DNA of 64,000 nt, from assembly GCA_037176885.1 (NCBI GenBank), contig JAWWNJ010000222.1, positions 62,001 to 126,000 on the forward strand, read 5' to 3'. This document shows, piece after piece, positions 33,579-44,831 of this stretch (its first letter is position 1; every line of letters begins with the position of its first letter). A program made the position numbers and the translations under genes. Under the pieces are notes generated by a model. It ran no database searches. It was not told where the DNA came from and saw only the letters and a program-made list of their open reading frames with translations. The stretch is from Favolaschia claudopus (lineage: Eukaryota; Basidiomycota; Agaricomycetes; Agaricales; Mycenaceae).

Positions 33579-34238
33579 TTAAGGGATAACGGCGACCGTC
33601 CCGATGTTCAGGCAATCATTGAAGGCCTGGAGAGCAGCCACCTGGGTCTTGAACTTCTGCATGTGCCCCCCCGACACACCCACGACGGCGGCGAGCGCAA
33701 GACCGTTGCTGCGGGTGATGCCGACATAGTGGCCCTTGGTGATCGCGTACCAGTTGGGGCGATCATCGAGATCCGTGTACTGGGGCTCGGGGATAGCCTG
33801 AAGATGCTGCGGGGGGACGACGATGTAGAGGTAGTCGACCTGCCAAGGTCCTTGAGTGCGGAGGGCGACCGGCGCCGCCACGGGAACAGCCGGAGTGACG
33901 GGAACGGCGGCGGCGGCGGCGGGCGGAGCGGCGGGAACGGGCAAGGGAGCGGGAACGGGCTGGGCAACGGCGGCGGGGGAAGAGTCGGCAGCCTGCGAGG
34001 CAGGCTGAGATCCTAGACGGGGATCAGAGAGGTACGAGAACGAGAGAATGTGGGGGTCACCTCCATGCAAAGTCACCATCGCGCTCAGCATATTGGCCAA
34101 CGTCGCTATGGCGTCGGCTGAATGAGTACATTAGAAGGGGTATAGAGCAAGTATGGATCGCTCACCCGTGTTGGAGGCTTGAGTGGCCCCTGGAACAGAG
34201 TTGGCTGTGCCAGGAGCGTTGGGGTCGAAAGAGGTCAT
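33579..34238 (-). CDS. RNase H1 N-terminal-like domain protein, Ala/Pro-rich
   Basis: Exons complement(33579..34117, 34166..34238), 203 residues. The start MTSFDPNAPGTANSV is followed by a helical ADAIATLANMLSAMV stretch, a low-complexity Ala/Pro/Val region of about 50 residues, and a C-terminal domain ending NWYAITKGHYVGITRSN, then GVSGGHMQKFKTQVAALQAF, which has the WY-x-V...G...F-x-T-x-x-A-x-x-A order of RNase H1 N-terminal domains. It probably binds nucleic acid. The pairing with the gene at 32016-33033 suggests a tandem duplication within the island followed by divergence. Confidence 0.65.
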
Positions 34239-35836
34239 TGTGGTAGAAGAGAAAGTGTTGAGGGCGATCAGTTGGGGATCAGAGGACTTTATATGTTTGC
34301 GATTCGAACTCCGACTGCCGTTGATGGAACCTATACGCGGACGAATCGTGAGGGGGACAGATCCCAAACAAATCACAAAATAAACATACACAGCAGACTT
34401 GTGCCGTCTTCCACGTCAGAAAAATATTCCTCGCAAGTAACAGAACGTCTATTATCGGGTGAGCCTCTCGCTTCCATGGCTAAGAGCTGTCCACTGACCA
34501 ATTATCAAGCAGAGATGGCGAAGATGCCCAAAACCAGAGTCAAGCGGAGTCGTGCGAAAGTGGCGAAGGAAAACAAGAAAAATTTGCGTTTGTGGGCTGA
34601 GGGAGCACGGGAATTGGTGCTGAAGCCTCACATCGAGGGATACCAGAAGGCTATGGATAAGGGATGGCGATACGAGAGGAAGTATTGGAAGAAAGTTTGT
34701 CGAGAATTTCACGCTAGAATTCACTGGAGAACGCAAGACCACGAGGAACCGGTAGTACGGGTATGGGATGAAAACCAGGCGATTGAAGACGAGGAGGTCT
34801 CCCCAGAAGACGAGGTGGAGAGGTCGACGAGAGTCGACGAGCTCAATCGGGTAAGTCACACCGTGACTTGTCACTCTCTTCATGCTCATGCTTCAGCCAG
34901 CGAATTCGGCGCTGGTTCGTCTACCGCGTTCGTAAGCTGCGTAAACACCAGCGCACGACTGGTCTCGACCCTCTGAAAGACCCTTTCGCCATTCTACTCG
35001 CCAAACTCTCTGGGCTGACGGCACCACCAAAAGCGCGACAAGCGTATCAGCAGTTTATGCGAGAAGACTTCACCGAGAAGATAGCTCCCGTGGTCGCTGA
35101 AGAATGGGCGAAGCAGCTGGCTAGTGCTGCCGATAGTGGAACTGTAGGTGGAGAGGGTGGGACGAAGGAGCCGAAAGGTGGCTTCCGGGCTGCGATAGCG
35201 CGCAAGCTCTTCGCGGCACTTCCGTCTGCCGAACGCGACGGCTACGCAGCGCGTGCGAAGGAAAGGCGGGCGGAGGGGTAAAACAGCCGAGGCAGCACCG
35301 TCGCGGAGGTCCTCGCGCCATGGGCGCGGTGCCGGTGAGGAAATGCAGGTCGATCCTCCCCCAGACAATCAGGAGAAAGACGGTGGGGGTGGCGCTGGCG
35401 CAGAGGGTCGCGGAAGTGCCGGGTCGGGAGAAGAGGGGGCTAGCGGGGGTGGGGTAGATGGTGAAGGCGATGGTGTCGGTAGCTCGGGAGCGCCGCCTCC
35501 CTCTCAGGCCGCTCAGCAGGCGATTGGTCGTGAAAGAGTCATGCCGCCGCCGTCTCGCATGCCTGCTCCGACCGCATTCGTCGCGTGCCCGCCTAACGCT
35601 GCGAAGTGGTTCTCCGATGCGTATGCCCTGATGACTGCGGACGACCTGGGCTGTCACTATAATGCGCTCATCGCGGCGTGGACGCGAATGGAGGCAGCGT
35701 CGCGCTTTGAGAAAGGACCCACGAATCTTCCGCACAGACTTCGCCCGCAGCAGGTCTCGACGTGGATAACTCGCGGGCGCCGCGACGCGCCACCGGTGGT
35801 AGAAAAACCGGCGGAGTATGCTGTGATATGGATGAG

Positions 35837-38800
35837 TAGTGTTTTTCCGGCCTTGGCTTGGCCTGAAAGCCGGGGCTTTGGCCCGCTTTGAGGTGGCTTT
35901 GGCTTCCTCAAACCCCAGGCCGGGCCAAACCCCACGGCTTTGGCTTGGCCCGGCCCGGCTTTGGCTTAAGCCACGGCTTGGATACATATTTTTGAGCGAA
36001 TTATTGAATAGATTTACTCTACATTTACATCGGGTTCTTCGTTGTCAGGAGAATCATCCAAAAAGCAATCCCACCCTTCCTCGCGCTCCGATGTAGCATC
36101 ACCATTCTCGTCTTCGGCAAGGGAGGGTGCACCACGATACATATCCTTTGATTTAATGAGGGACTTGAGAATTTGAAGCGCCTCGACGATGTCCCCTTTA
36201 AGTCGGTTGCGGCGTTTGCTAATCGTGATGCCGCCGGCGGAAAAGGCGCGCTCACTGGACACCGAAGACGCCGGAATGGCAAGCCGGTCTCGCGCCAGCG
36301 AGCGCCATGTTGGAAGGCGACCGACACATGCCTAAAGAAGATGAGATGGTGTCAAGTGAAGTTTCAGAATAAGTACGCACACCCCACCAGGCAACCATAG
36401 AAATATTCTCAGGAATCACTTCAGGGCGTGAGGTATAGTATTCCTCGAATTCGTCCAGCCACGGGCGCTGTGGATCACGATGGGGCTCGGATGTTGTTGG
36501 TTCGTCATCGTCACTTTCGGGGGTGAGCTCCCTAAGCAGTGTGCCAAACTTAGAGGAGGGTTGTGGACGGGCAAGCTGTGATGTGGAAGTATTATTTAAA
36601 TTCAGTTCGCGCCAACGTTGCGCAAACTGAGGAGAGAATCTGATTCAATTCATCGCCTACAAATATTCAAAGCTTCACTCACAATAGTCTCTGCAGTATC
36701 TCGCGCCTCCTTCGCAAGTTCAGCTCCCCAGTGCTTGTCGAAGTAGCGACCTTTTTGGGAAGGGTCCAACACTTGCATCAAGAATTAGCTACGATGCGAA
36801 CAAAAGAGGAATAAAGAAAACGAACCCATAGCCATAACTTGAGCGGTGGATTTGGCCGACTTCTCATAGTATTCATTTATCTTATCAGCGGCTTTCTCAA
36901 GTGCATCAGCGTAGAATATATTGTCAGGTTTCTTTGCGCGCTTGCTCCAGGCACTATGGAGCGCTTCGAGAGCAGGGATAGCGTTGTGCAACGATGGGAT
37001 GGTCCCGGAAGAAAAGGCTTGTTGGGCTTTCTCAGCATGCTAGCACGAAAGTGAGAGCAGGAATATAAAACAGAGAAAGACTCAACGGCCAAGAAACCCG
37101 TGAACTTGTTCACTCGAGTCCATTCCTCTGCAGTCAGTTTAAGATTGCGAATCTTAGCGCGTTCCTCGAGACTTGAGCCGTCGAACGCAATGTCGTGAAC
37201 AAAAAGATCGACAAACTTCAGAGTATCAGTGACAAGGATATAAACAAGGGAAATGGATCACCTCTCGCAACTCGTAGGCGCGCAACAACATATGATAGGT
37301 GGAGCTCCACCGCACCTTCATGTCCAGGATGAGATGCTTTCCGAGACTAACGCGTACCTCGACACCATCAGTGCGCGCCGAAGCTTGAACCTGGAGGCCC
37401 TTGAATATTTCACGCCGTTTGGCCGACGAACGCTCCTGGCATTCATGAGATTGAATTGACTATAAATATAAGGGCATTATTTTGCTTACCTTGACCGCGA
37501 TGGCGCGAACAAGTCCGATTTCGTCTCGAAATAGAGCATCAGTGTCCGGTACATGGTTCTCAGGGTTCTTAGGATCGAAATGGGGAGCTTTACTGTATGC
37601 CGCAATCAATGCTTGGGTCGCAAGGTTGATTATATGCGCCATACAGCTAGCAGAAAATTAAGTCAGCGAGCAGTTGATGCGGAATAAATTAAAACATACG
37701 GCAAATGACGCTCCACTGGATCCCAAACCACTTGGTCGCGCTCGAGGAGCTGCTTGGCAAACTCGATAGCAGCGGTACCGTTATTGGCTGCGCCGTCCGT
37801 CGTCATGTAGCCAATCTATATAAACAGTGAGAAGAATTCACGACGTAATGATAAAACAAACCCGTTTCTGTATTCCCAGTCTTGCTACGATCTTGTACAG
37901 TGCTTGACCCAAACGAACACCGTTGTGGGCGTTGTTGAGACGTGTGAATCCAATCAGCGCCTCGCGCGACTCCCAGATCCCCGGGGAAACCTCCTCAATC
38001 CAATGTCCGGTGACGGCCAGGTATCCATCCCCGTTATCTGCCTGCCATGCATCGTCGGTGATGTGTATTTCACCCGATACAGTGGGACCCTGAAAACCGA
38101 TGAGAACAGCAAAAAAAACACCTCAAGATTCAAAACTACATACATTCAACTTCTTCCGTAAGTTATCCATTCGCTCTTGGAACAAGTTGATGATTCCCTT
38201 TCGCGTTGCCTTTTTCTTGGGCAAACGAACACCGTTCTTGGCGCGGGCCGCGATGTCGATCATATTAACGAATTTCGGATTTTCGAGGGCGTCAATAGGC
38301 TAAGAAAGAATCAGAGATGGCAAGGGTGAATGAAATACGAGTAGGTTACGGACCTGATCTGTAGCAACGAGCCATTCGATTGCCGCCTCTCGGAAGAGCG
38401 CATCGGAGTAGGGGATTATCACCTCCTGCTCGGGTTTCTCGCGGAGGTGCTGGTCGAGTGTTGGCTGAGTATCTTTGGCCTCTGCTTCCTTCTTTGCCCT
38501 ACGATCGGATGGTAGCGCTGATTCGAAATCGTTTTTCTTCGCCCATCGATGGTACGCTGCCTACAGACAACACAATTATTATAATTCCAAAATCGAAAGG
38601 TAGAAAACTCACATAATGCTCGGCTTCTAAGTGTCGGCGCAGGGTGGTTGCTTCGGCGACGATACTCTTCTTACCACTGTCGAAGGACGCAATTAATAGA
38701 ATAGATTTCACATAGATGGAGAATAACGTACCCATGGCATGCCTTACAGATACGACGGGACTGAACCTTGCCGCCCGGTTTGCTCATGTGGTAGATGTCG

Positions 38801-40183
38801 TCGAAGAAATGCTTAATATCTTTGATTGCGTCTGTCTTCTTCTTTTGGTTGCCATTCAGCGAAGTAACCTCGACGTCGGCTAGAAAACCGTCTTTGTCGA
38901 CTGCAGTAGGATCCCCGGACGACTTGGTGCGGGAAGTCGCTGTTACTTTGACTCAGCAAGATTTTCGAAACAAAATAGTTGGACTCTAACGCACATGCAG
39001 CATTATCTCCTTCTTCAGTGCCAGCTGGCACGTCGGGTGCTGTGACTGGAGGAGGGTCTGAACGAGGACCTGGATGCGATGAGAAGAAATTTAAGTATGA
39101 GGAACAGAAACCTACGTTTTCTCGATGGGCCGTCTGAATTAACAGATTTGCGCCGCTTTTGTCCAGTCGCTAGCGGAAAGATCAGGCGAAATATTATAGT
39201 ATTGACGCCCGAAATGGAGAACTCACAAGCGTCGTTCACGGTTTCAGCATCGGAGTCGTCGATATCGATGACATCGTTCGGGTTTTGTTCGCTGTCTGCC
39301 TCGCAAACACATCAGTCGTTATCTTTGACTGCATTGCAAAACAAACGAACCACTCTGCAAGCCAGATGCCTCCGGACCATCTCCAGTGGAAGGTGCAACT
39401 TGACCGCCATTGTCTGCGTCTGCAGGTGAAGGATTTCCGCCCGCCCTCTGGGTTCGGCGCCGAGCGCGCTGCCCATCAAGCACAAGAGTTGGATCGGGAA
39501 GGTCTCGAGCGCCACCCATGAAGAGATGTATTGAAGGTAGACTCACCGGTACTTAATTCTTCTCATATATGCCCTATGCCTCCACTTCAATCACCGCTAT
39601 TCACGTCCGGGTCGTACGATCGACTTGAAAGAAAAAACCGACGCATCACGGAAAGCTCTCAATTGAAGCACCCAAACCCGATGAACCGGAACACAGCAGA
39701 CCCCCAAAGCATGGAGATTTGCACGGTAATTATTCAGAACAACGACGGGCTCAGCGCCCGAGCACTTTTGACTGCGGCAAGGTGATGGTGCGGGGTCGGC
39801 GCGGTATTCATTGCCCGAGAATAATCACATTTCTTCGATGTATCCACTTGAAATTGCGACATTGAGGGACATTAGAGGCCAATAGGACGCGTAATACGCG
39901 TGACAGTGGTTGTTGGCGAGCGTCGAGTGAGAGGGTAAGGTCATCGTCAAGAACAGACCGTGTAATAGTTACGGAATGGGTCGGGCGGAACTCGGCCCGT
40001 GAGGTAAATCATTGCCAAAAATAGACGAAAAAGCCAGGGCTTTTTGGCTTGGCTTTGGCTTGCGAGATCGACGAGCCGGGCCAAAAGCCGTCAAAAGCCA
40101 AAAGTTTGGCTTGGCTTTGGCTTTGGTACCAAAGCCAAAAAGCCAGGGCTTTTTGGCCTGAGGCCAAAGCCGGAGAAACACTA
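35837..40183. mobile_element. Complete hAT transposon, 4347 bp
   Basis: The ends are TAGTGTTTTTCCGGCCTTGG and the reverse complement of CCGGAGAAACACTA, a terminal inverted repeat of about 14-20 bases with few mismatches. The flanks are a perfect 8-bp target duplication, TGGATGAG (35829-35836 and 40184-40191), the hallmark of hAT elements. The body carries a minus-strand transposase gene with BED finger and hATC dimerisation domain. Subterminal regions at both ends are packed with GGCTTTGGC and its complement, likely transposase binding sites. Confidence 0.95.
36014..39519 (-). CDS. hAT-family transposase
   Basis: Many short exons on the minus strand. In order: an acidic N-terminus with ADSE/DSEQNPNDVIDIDDSD; a BED zinc finger with Cys pair in RRICKACHG and LRRHLEAEHY; an RNase H-like core with NGVRLGQALYKIVARLG, IGYMTTDGAANNG (catalytic Asp region) and AHIINLATQAL; a helical insertion (PALEALHSAWSKRAKKPDN); VLDPSQKGRYFDKHW; and a C-terminal hATC dimerisation motif, SSERAFSAGGITISKRRNRL. 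All hallmark segments are open, so the element may be autonomous. The first exon is uncertain: ATG at 39519 gives MGGARDLPDPTL, but a first exon near 39560 is possible. Confidence 0.88.
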
Positions 40184-40708
40184 TGGATGAGCTGGTGGGA
40201 TTCGCTGCAGCCAGCGTGGAGGGAGAAGGACGGTGATGGTCGTTGGTCCGTCGTGAAGGGATACGGTGCGGGAGGACGAGAGTGGGGCCCGTTGTATCAT
40301 TGGGGCGTGAATGGGGTGCTGAGTCTAGTGGCGTCGCTGTATTGCTGGGGACGGGCGGTTCAGGCGGACACCGAGTTGCGGGCGGCGTGGGAATTGGCGG
40401 TTTGTGATGCTGTTTGGGTGTTTGAGGGTATGGCCGTTTACTACGAGATGTTCAAGGGCAAGTTTTAGGCATGGTCTCCGATTTCTGTTTTGCGTCGCTT
40501 TTAGATTCTTCGTTTACTGTCTTTGTTTGGCGAACATTTCGTACTATACTGTAGCTCTATAGGGATGGTACTAAGCTACATGAATACTCTACAGGCGTTC
40601 AATAGATACTGGCTCTTTTTTGGTGTAACGGGAGGAGGCAAACGGGACAAACGCGAGCTGTGGCAGTGCTAGCTGCCGTACATATGAGGGCCAAAGAAAA
40701 TAAAAAAA

Positions 40709-40793
40709 CGTCCTGCGCGAGTCGAACCTCGGACGTCCACACAGCGCACCACATTACAGTAGGCAACACACTACCTTTCGTTCACCTAGGATT
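40709..40793 (-). tRNA. tRNA-like sequence, probably degenerate
   Basis: On the minus strand GAGGTTCGACTCGCGCAGGACG has a T-loop (GGTTCGACTC, B-box form) and a 3' acceptor-like end, directly followed by a run of seven T, as in Pol III terminators. A possible 5' half (ATCCTAGG, then an A-box-like segment) pairs only partly with the 3' acceptor strand, and the anticodon arm (CCTAC..TGTAAT..GTGG) is imperfect. It may be a decayed tRNA, a tRNA-derived SINE head, or an intron-containing tRNA. Confidence 0.35.
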
Positions 40794-41698
40794 TTAGAAC
40801 CTGTCATATCTAGTTCGCCAGTATCGGTAAAAGGTAAGCCCAAATTTTGAGTCCCGAGGCACTGAATAAAATACTGCGTATATCAGGCAGCCAGAAGGCC
40901 TCGTCGCGTTGCGTTGGCATCGTCTCACGTTTTCCAAGGTATTTTATAGTGCATGTGGCGAATCTACCGGCTTTTCTGAAACCAAATATTGGCCATTTGA
41001 ATACACCGGCCGCTAGACCGTGTCAACTATACACGCGCAAGCTTCACGTTTCTGTCGAAATCATGGAGCACCGCGAAGCGCAGCGCATTGATAAACATTT
41101 CTAAACCATTCTTGGGCCTAAGCATAATCTACATTGTAATTTTATGAGGAGAAAAATGAAAGCGGCAGGTGGAAGGCATCTCGGGCCCCCTCGGCACTAT
41201 TTTGGCTTTCAGTAAACACACGTCACAACAATGCGAGGATTCGCGCTTTCTGTAGAGAGAAATGGGTATTAGGGTCCAGAGTATCTTTTGGACATACCCT
41301 CCAATGCTTCGGGCACATTCCGAACGGATACAGGTGGATTGCACGGATCGGAATATGTCCGGTCCAGCTCGGAAAATGCCGAGGTAAAGACCTAATCCGG
41401 AACGGGTGAAGACGGGATTGATTCCCGGAATGAGCGGAACCGGATGGAATTGACAGTCCGAAAAGGGTTGAGTGACGGTTCACCTTTCAGAGATGCATAC
41501 CACTTATTGATGAAGAACAGGTTGATGCGATATTGATGATATTGATGAGGTTGATGAGGAGGTTCCAATCAAAAAGAAAATAGACCGATGCATCAAAAGA
41601 TAAATACGCCAGTGATGCCAACGAGCAGCAAATACTGCCCAAACAGCCTAAATAAGCATTATATGGGTTCCATGGAACTAGACAACCGGTTGTGTAAG

Positions 41699-41758
41699 TT
41701 CATGGCTTTAGGCTTCATTTTCTATGTCTACATTCATGCGCTTTAGGCTAAATCTTAG
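41699..41758 (-). repeat. Right copy of inverted dispersed repeat flanking the island
   Basis: The reverse complement of 41699-41725 is identical over 27 bases to 20950-20976; the remaining 33 bases are partly conserved. It is the opposite orientation of the left copy, 20.8 kb away. Confidence 0.7.
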
Positions 41759-42215
41759 GGCTATGGCTCTTAGAAGGGCGTTCCTACACGGCGTTTAGTA
41801 GTGTTGATATATTTCTCTTATCCACCCAGAGCGTACATACAGGCAGAGGACATTTCAAACACGATTCTTCGCGGCCATTCACATCGATCGAGCAGAGGGA
41901 GCATGGCATGGCCTGGTGGGCTAGCCGAAGATGAGGTCCGAGTCGTGTAGCGAGCAGTCCAATATATAAGAAAGGTCAAAGGCCGAAAATGGTGAGTTGT
42001 CGGACAAGCTCAGACAAGGAGGGTAATCGTGTACCATTTTGTCATTCAGTCCGCGGATTTTCACGTCGGGGTTGAAGGGAATAGAATGAGTTTCAACCCC
42101 GGAAGGAGTTGGAGTTAAACACGAGCATTCAACGAGGGCGATAATGTAGCAATTCGGAAACCCCCAAAGTCTAAACTTCCACAAGCAGTAGTCTAACCAG
42201 CCCAGCAATGTGGCT

Positions 42216-42796
42216 TTAAACGAAGGTAACGGGGACAGACATCATCTCAATAGCGGGATTGCCCTAAATGAGATTAAGGGCAATCAGCCTCCATGAGGAG
42301 TGAAATTGAATGGAGACCACGTACCCCGTAAGAGTCAAAAGTCTCGATGACATAAACTTGGCGGTCACCGACCATCTGGTTCTGGTACAGCGGGATAGGC
42401 TCAACCATGATGGAATACACTGCGGCGCCGGTATCGTTGTCGAAGCCGGTAGGTGCGACATCGAGAGCTCCAGCGCCGGCGGGGAAGTCGCCGATGCTGG
42501 CGGGTCCAGAGGTGGCTACGCTGATTTTAACGCTGTACAAAGGATATTATGAATATTGGACAGTCAGGCGCTTGAGGGTAAACAGTGAAGGTATACCTTC
42601 GTTCTTTGGCGAAGCGGTGAGAAGCGTAAGTGAGGTTGAAGCTCTGTGATACATAGTTAGAATATTTTTTTTCTGGACCACCGGTACGTACCTCGTTGGC
42701 CTTGAGGACTTGACCAGGCGTGGGGGAGAGAATCTCCGCGCCCAGAACCATGGTCATGGCGGAGAAGAGAATTGCCGCGGAGAGGGAAATTTTCAT
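42216..42796 (-). CDS. Small secreted protein, 135 aa (beta-sandwich-like)
   Basis: Exons complement(42216..42263, 42325..42532, 42597..42643, 42692..42796). The signal peptide (MKISLSAAILFSAMTMVLGA) is followed by EILSPTPGQVL, SFNLTYASHRFAKE, a Gly/Pro-rich middle and a C-terminus with RQVYVIETFDSYG and MMSVPVTFV. The alternating pattern suggests one immunoglobulin-like beta-sandwich exported to the wall or medium. Related small secreted proteins are common in agaricomycetes; none has a known activity that I can assign. The gene at 50132-50748 has the same exon structure (47-bp and 48-bp exons conserved) and clear sequence similarity. Confidence 0.8.
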
Positions 42797-43360
42797 TGCG
42801 AGAAAAGATGTGTGAAGGGGAAGAAAATAAAGATTCTAGAGTATAACAAATCCTTCCTACATGCAGAGCTTGCATTTATAGGAAATACATGGCGGAATGC
42901 AGAGACCGGCGTGGAGATCGAAGTATATCGCGAAGTATTCACCAAAGTGGACCAGGGTAAATTATGGCAGGCGACGGATGGACAGGCGCGCCGTCGAAAC
43001 TTAATGAGTGGATTGCCAAGAGGATACATTCTCATGGCGAATATGAGAGAATAATGACTGGCAAAGCGACATTGCAGCGAAAGAATACTGACTTCACCAC
43101 AAGTTGGAAGTATAGTTGAGAGATAATGCGACGCAGACCTCAGCGCGGGATACGTAGAATCTATTGCGGAGCCTGGATCACGTTGGACCAGGGTAGGGTA
43201 TGCGGTTTGCGAGCTACGCGAGGACACTTGAAATCACCGGAACTTCAACTCAGCCGCCCTTCGCAGCTTCAGACAGGCGTCGCTAGAGCCAGAATGAACG
43301 CGTTTTAGGGACAATAAGTATATCAATAACAATGAATAATAAAACAGATGCCTCGACGAT
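42797..43360. other. Intergenic, no gene supported
   Basis: Upstream region of the secreted-protein gene and downstream region of the MYND gene. Short ORFs without motif. Confidence 0.5.
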
Positions 43361-44577
43361 TCAGTCAACTTCACTCGCTAGCGGTGCATCACGAAGCCTG
43401 ATTTCCTCCATCGCCCTTTGCATGTTTGCCATTCCGCCAATGAAGCTCGCCTCCATCGCTGCCTCGCTCCAAGTCCGATTATAGAATTTCTGGTAGTACT
43501 CCGCTGCCAAAGGAAGCTGTCATTCACCGCTCGTTCATCGAGGAGTAAACAGCGACTCACGATCCCCAGAATCAATGGCCTTCCTCAGCTCCGTCACCCA
43601 ATCCTTGGCCAGGGCGTCATACCCGCCTCGCACTGGGTCACTGTACGCCTTGCTCCGCAGGGAGGCGAAATTCGGGACCGGGTGTTCAAGAATGAGGACG
43701 TGTCCCTTCCAGATAATCATGACCTGGACGGCGTCTTTCTTGCGGGACATCTTGCGCCATCTTTCGAGGACTTCTGGGCGCTTCATGTGGGTGAGGAAGC
43801 CGACCATTTGGGACGCATGCATGATCTCTGCGCCATGCATCTGGAATTGAGAGCGAAGAAGGGGTCGAGTTAACACAAACAGACTGGCGGTGTCAATGGC
43901 GGATTCAAACCTCAAAGTACTGGTCCAACGTGGGAGGATTATTGCGGCGCTGAGCTTCAAACACGAAGCTACTCGTGAGTCAGCACAGCACAAGAGTCAC
44001 AGTCAAATCGAATGTTGAAACGTACGTGAATTTGGTCAACTTATCTTCCCTCGTCATAGGGGATGGAACATTCATTGCCCAGAAAGCCCTACATTCATGA
44101 GATTAGACCCAAATCAAACCGTCAACGAAAAGGAGGATTTTGCGCACCAATTTCTGATCGTAGTTTCCCACTTCTCCGTCCAAACCCGAAAGCGCTGTGC
44201 CTGGGCTTCGAGTGACTCGTCAACAGGCTGAGATACACCAGGTCTTTGATGCCCATATTGGTCGTTTATATTCTTCCAAGACTCGTCGACTGTTTCCTGG
44301 CCCATTTCTTCCCTTGTCTTACAGTGCGCCTTGTGGACTTTCCAATGCGACTTTTGACATGCTGGTGAGCAATATTTGACGAGTCTGCGATTAAATTCTG
44401 GTCAATACAGCTCATTATGAAGAAAAGTTACGGCGAAAATCCGACACGCCACACAACTCACTGGCAACGACCGCAGCGCTTGAGCTCGCTGATATGCTTC
44501 GTTACTTGACATTGCTGACAGAAGGCTTTCTTTTGAAGGGATTTTATTTCGCGGACTGGGTCTGCTTGGGCCGCCAT
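43361..44577 (-). CDS. MYND zinc-finger protein, 299 aa
   Basis: Exons complement(43361..43503, 43561..43840, 43911..43971, 44026..44088, 44148..44384, 44462..44577), all in phase. The MYND finger is at the N-terminus: FCQQCQ, KRCGRCQ, KYCSPACQKSHWKVHKAHC. The rest has an FWAMNVPSPMTREDKL segment, FVFEAQRRNNPPTLDQYFE and a helical C-terminus (YYQKFYNRTWSEAAMEASF). MYND fingers bind short Pro-rich peptides; many basidiomycete proteins carry MYND with an uncharacterised body like this one. An in-frame ATG at 44661 would add 28 residues; the start at 44577 is preferred because the finger usually lies near the N-terminus. Confidence 0.82.
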
Positions 44578-44831
44578 GTCGGCTCGTTGCTGCGATGGTG
44601 GTGGGAAGAAGAAAACGCGTCGCGTCACGGTGTGACCATGATCGTGATGAACCAAGCTCAAGCATACAACCGGACCGGACCCCCGTTTCGGTCATTGTCA
44701 CTAAGCTGAGTGAAGTTCAAGTTTATTTGCGCGTATATTCGTTTACTGGTAAGAGTAAAATGGTAAAAACGCATTACGGATACAAAACCTTGCAAGACTG
44801 ATCGTTCAGTAGATCAGTTTTCATTCAACGT

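Larger units (their letters stand above)
34515..40468 (+). pseudogene. HMG-like gene split by a hAT transposon
   Basis: Coding pieces: 34515-34850, 34901-about 35275, about 35276-35836 in the +1 frame, and 40192-40468. The protein is basic (KMPKTRVKRSRAKVAKENKK), has a WFVYRVRKLRKH segment, an HMG-like helix (AYQQFMREDFTEKIAPVVAE), a Gly/Pro-rich middle, and a C-terminal Trp-rich module. That module is cut: VIWM stands before the transposon and SWWDSLQPAWREKDG after it, and removing the element plus one 8-bp repeat joins the two in frame through to the TAG at 40466-40468. A second lesion, an extra G in GGGG near 35276, shifts the frame. This architecture is common beside KDZ transposases in agaricomycetes; function unknown. 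Start may be at 34476 instead. Confidence 0.72.
40469..42215. other. Intergenic stretch at right edge of the island
   Basis: No protein gene is supported. It holds the tRNA-like sequence, a TTGATGA-rich simple repeat near 41520-41562, and the right copy of the dispersed repeat at 41699-41758. Confidence 0.5.

Noticed and set aside
32016..34238. Endogenous plant-virus (caulimovirus) viroplasmin gene
   Set aside because: The same fold is the N-terminal domain of cellular RNase H1 and is frequent in fungal genes; no viral capsid, reverse transcriptase or movement-protein homology is nearby.
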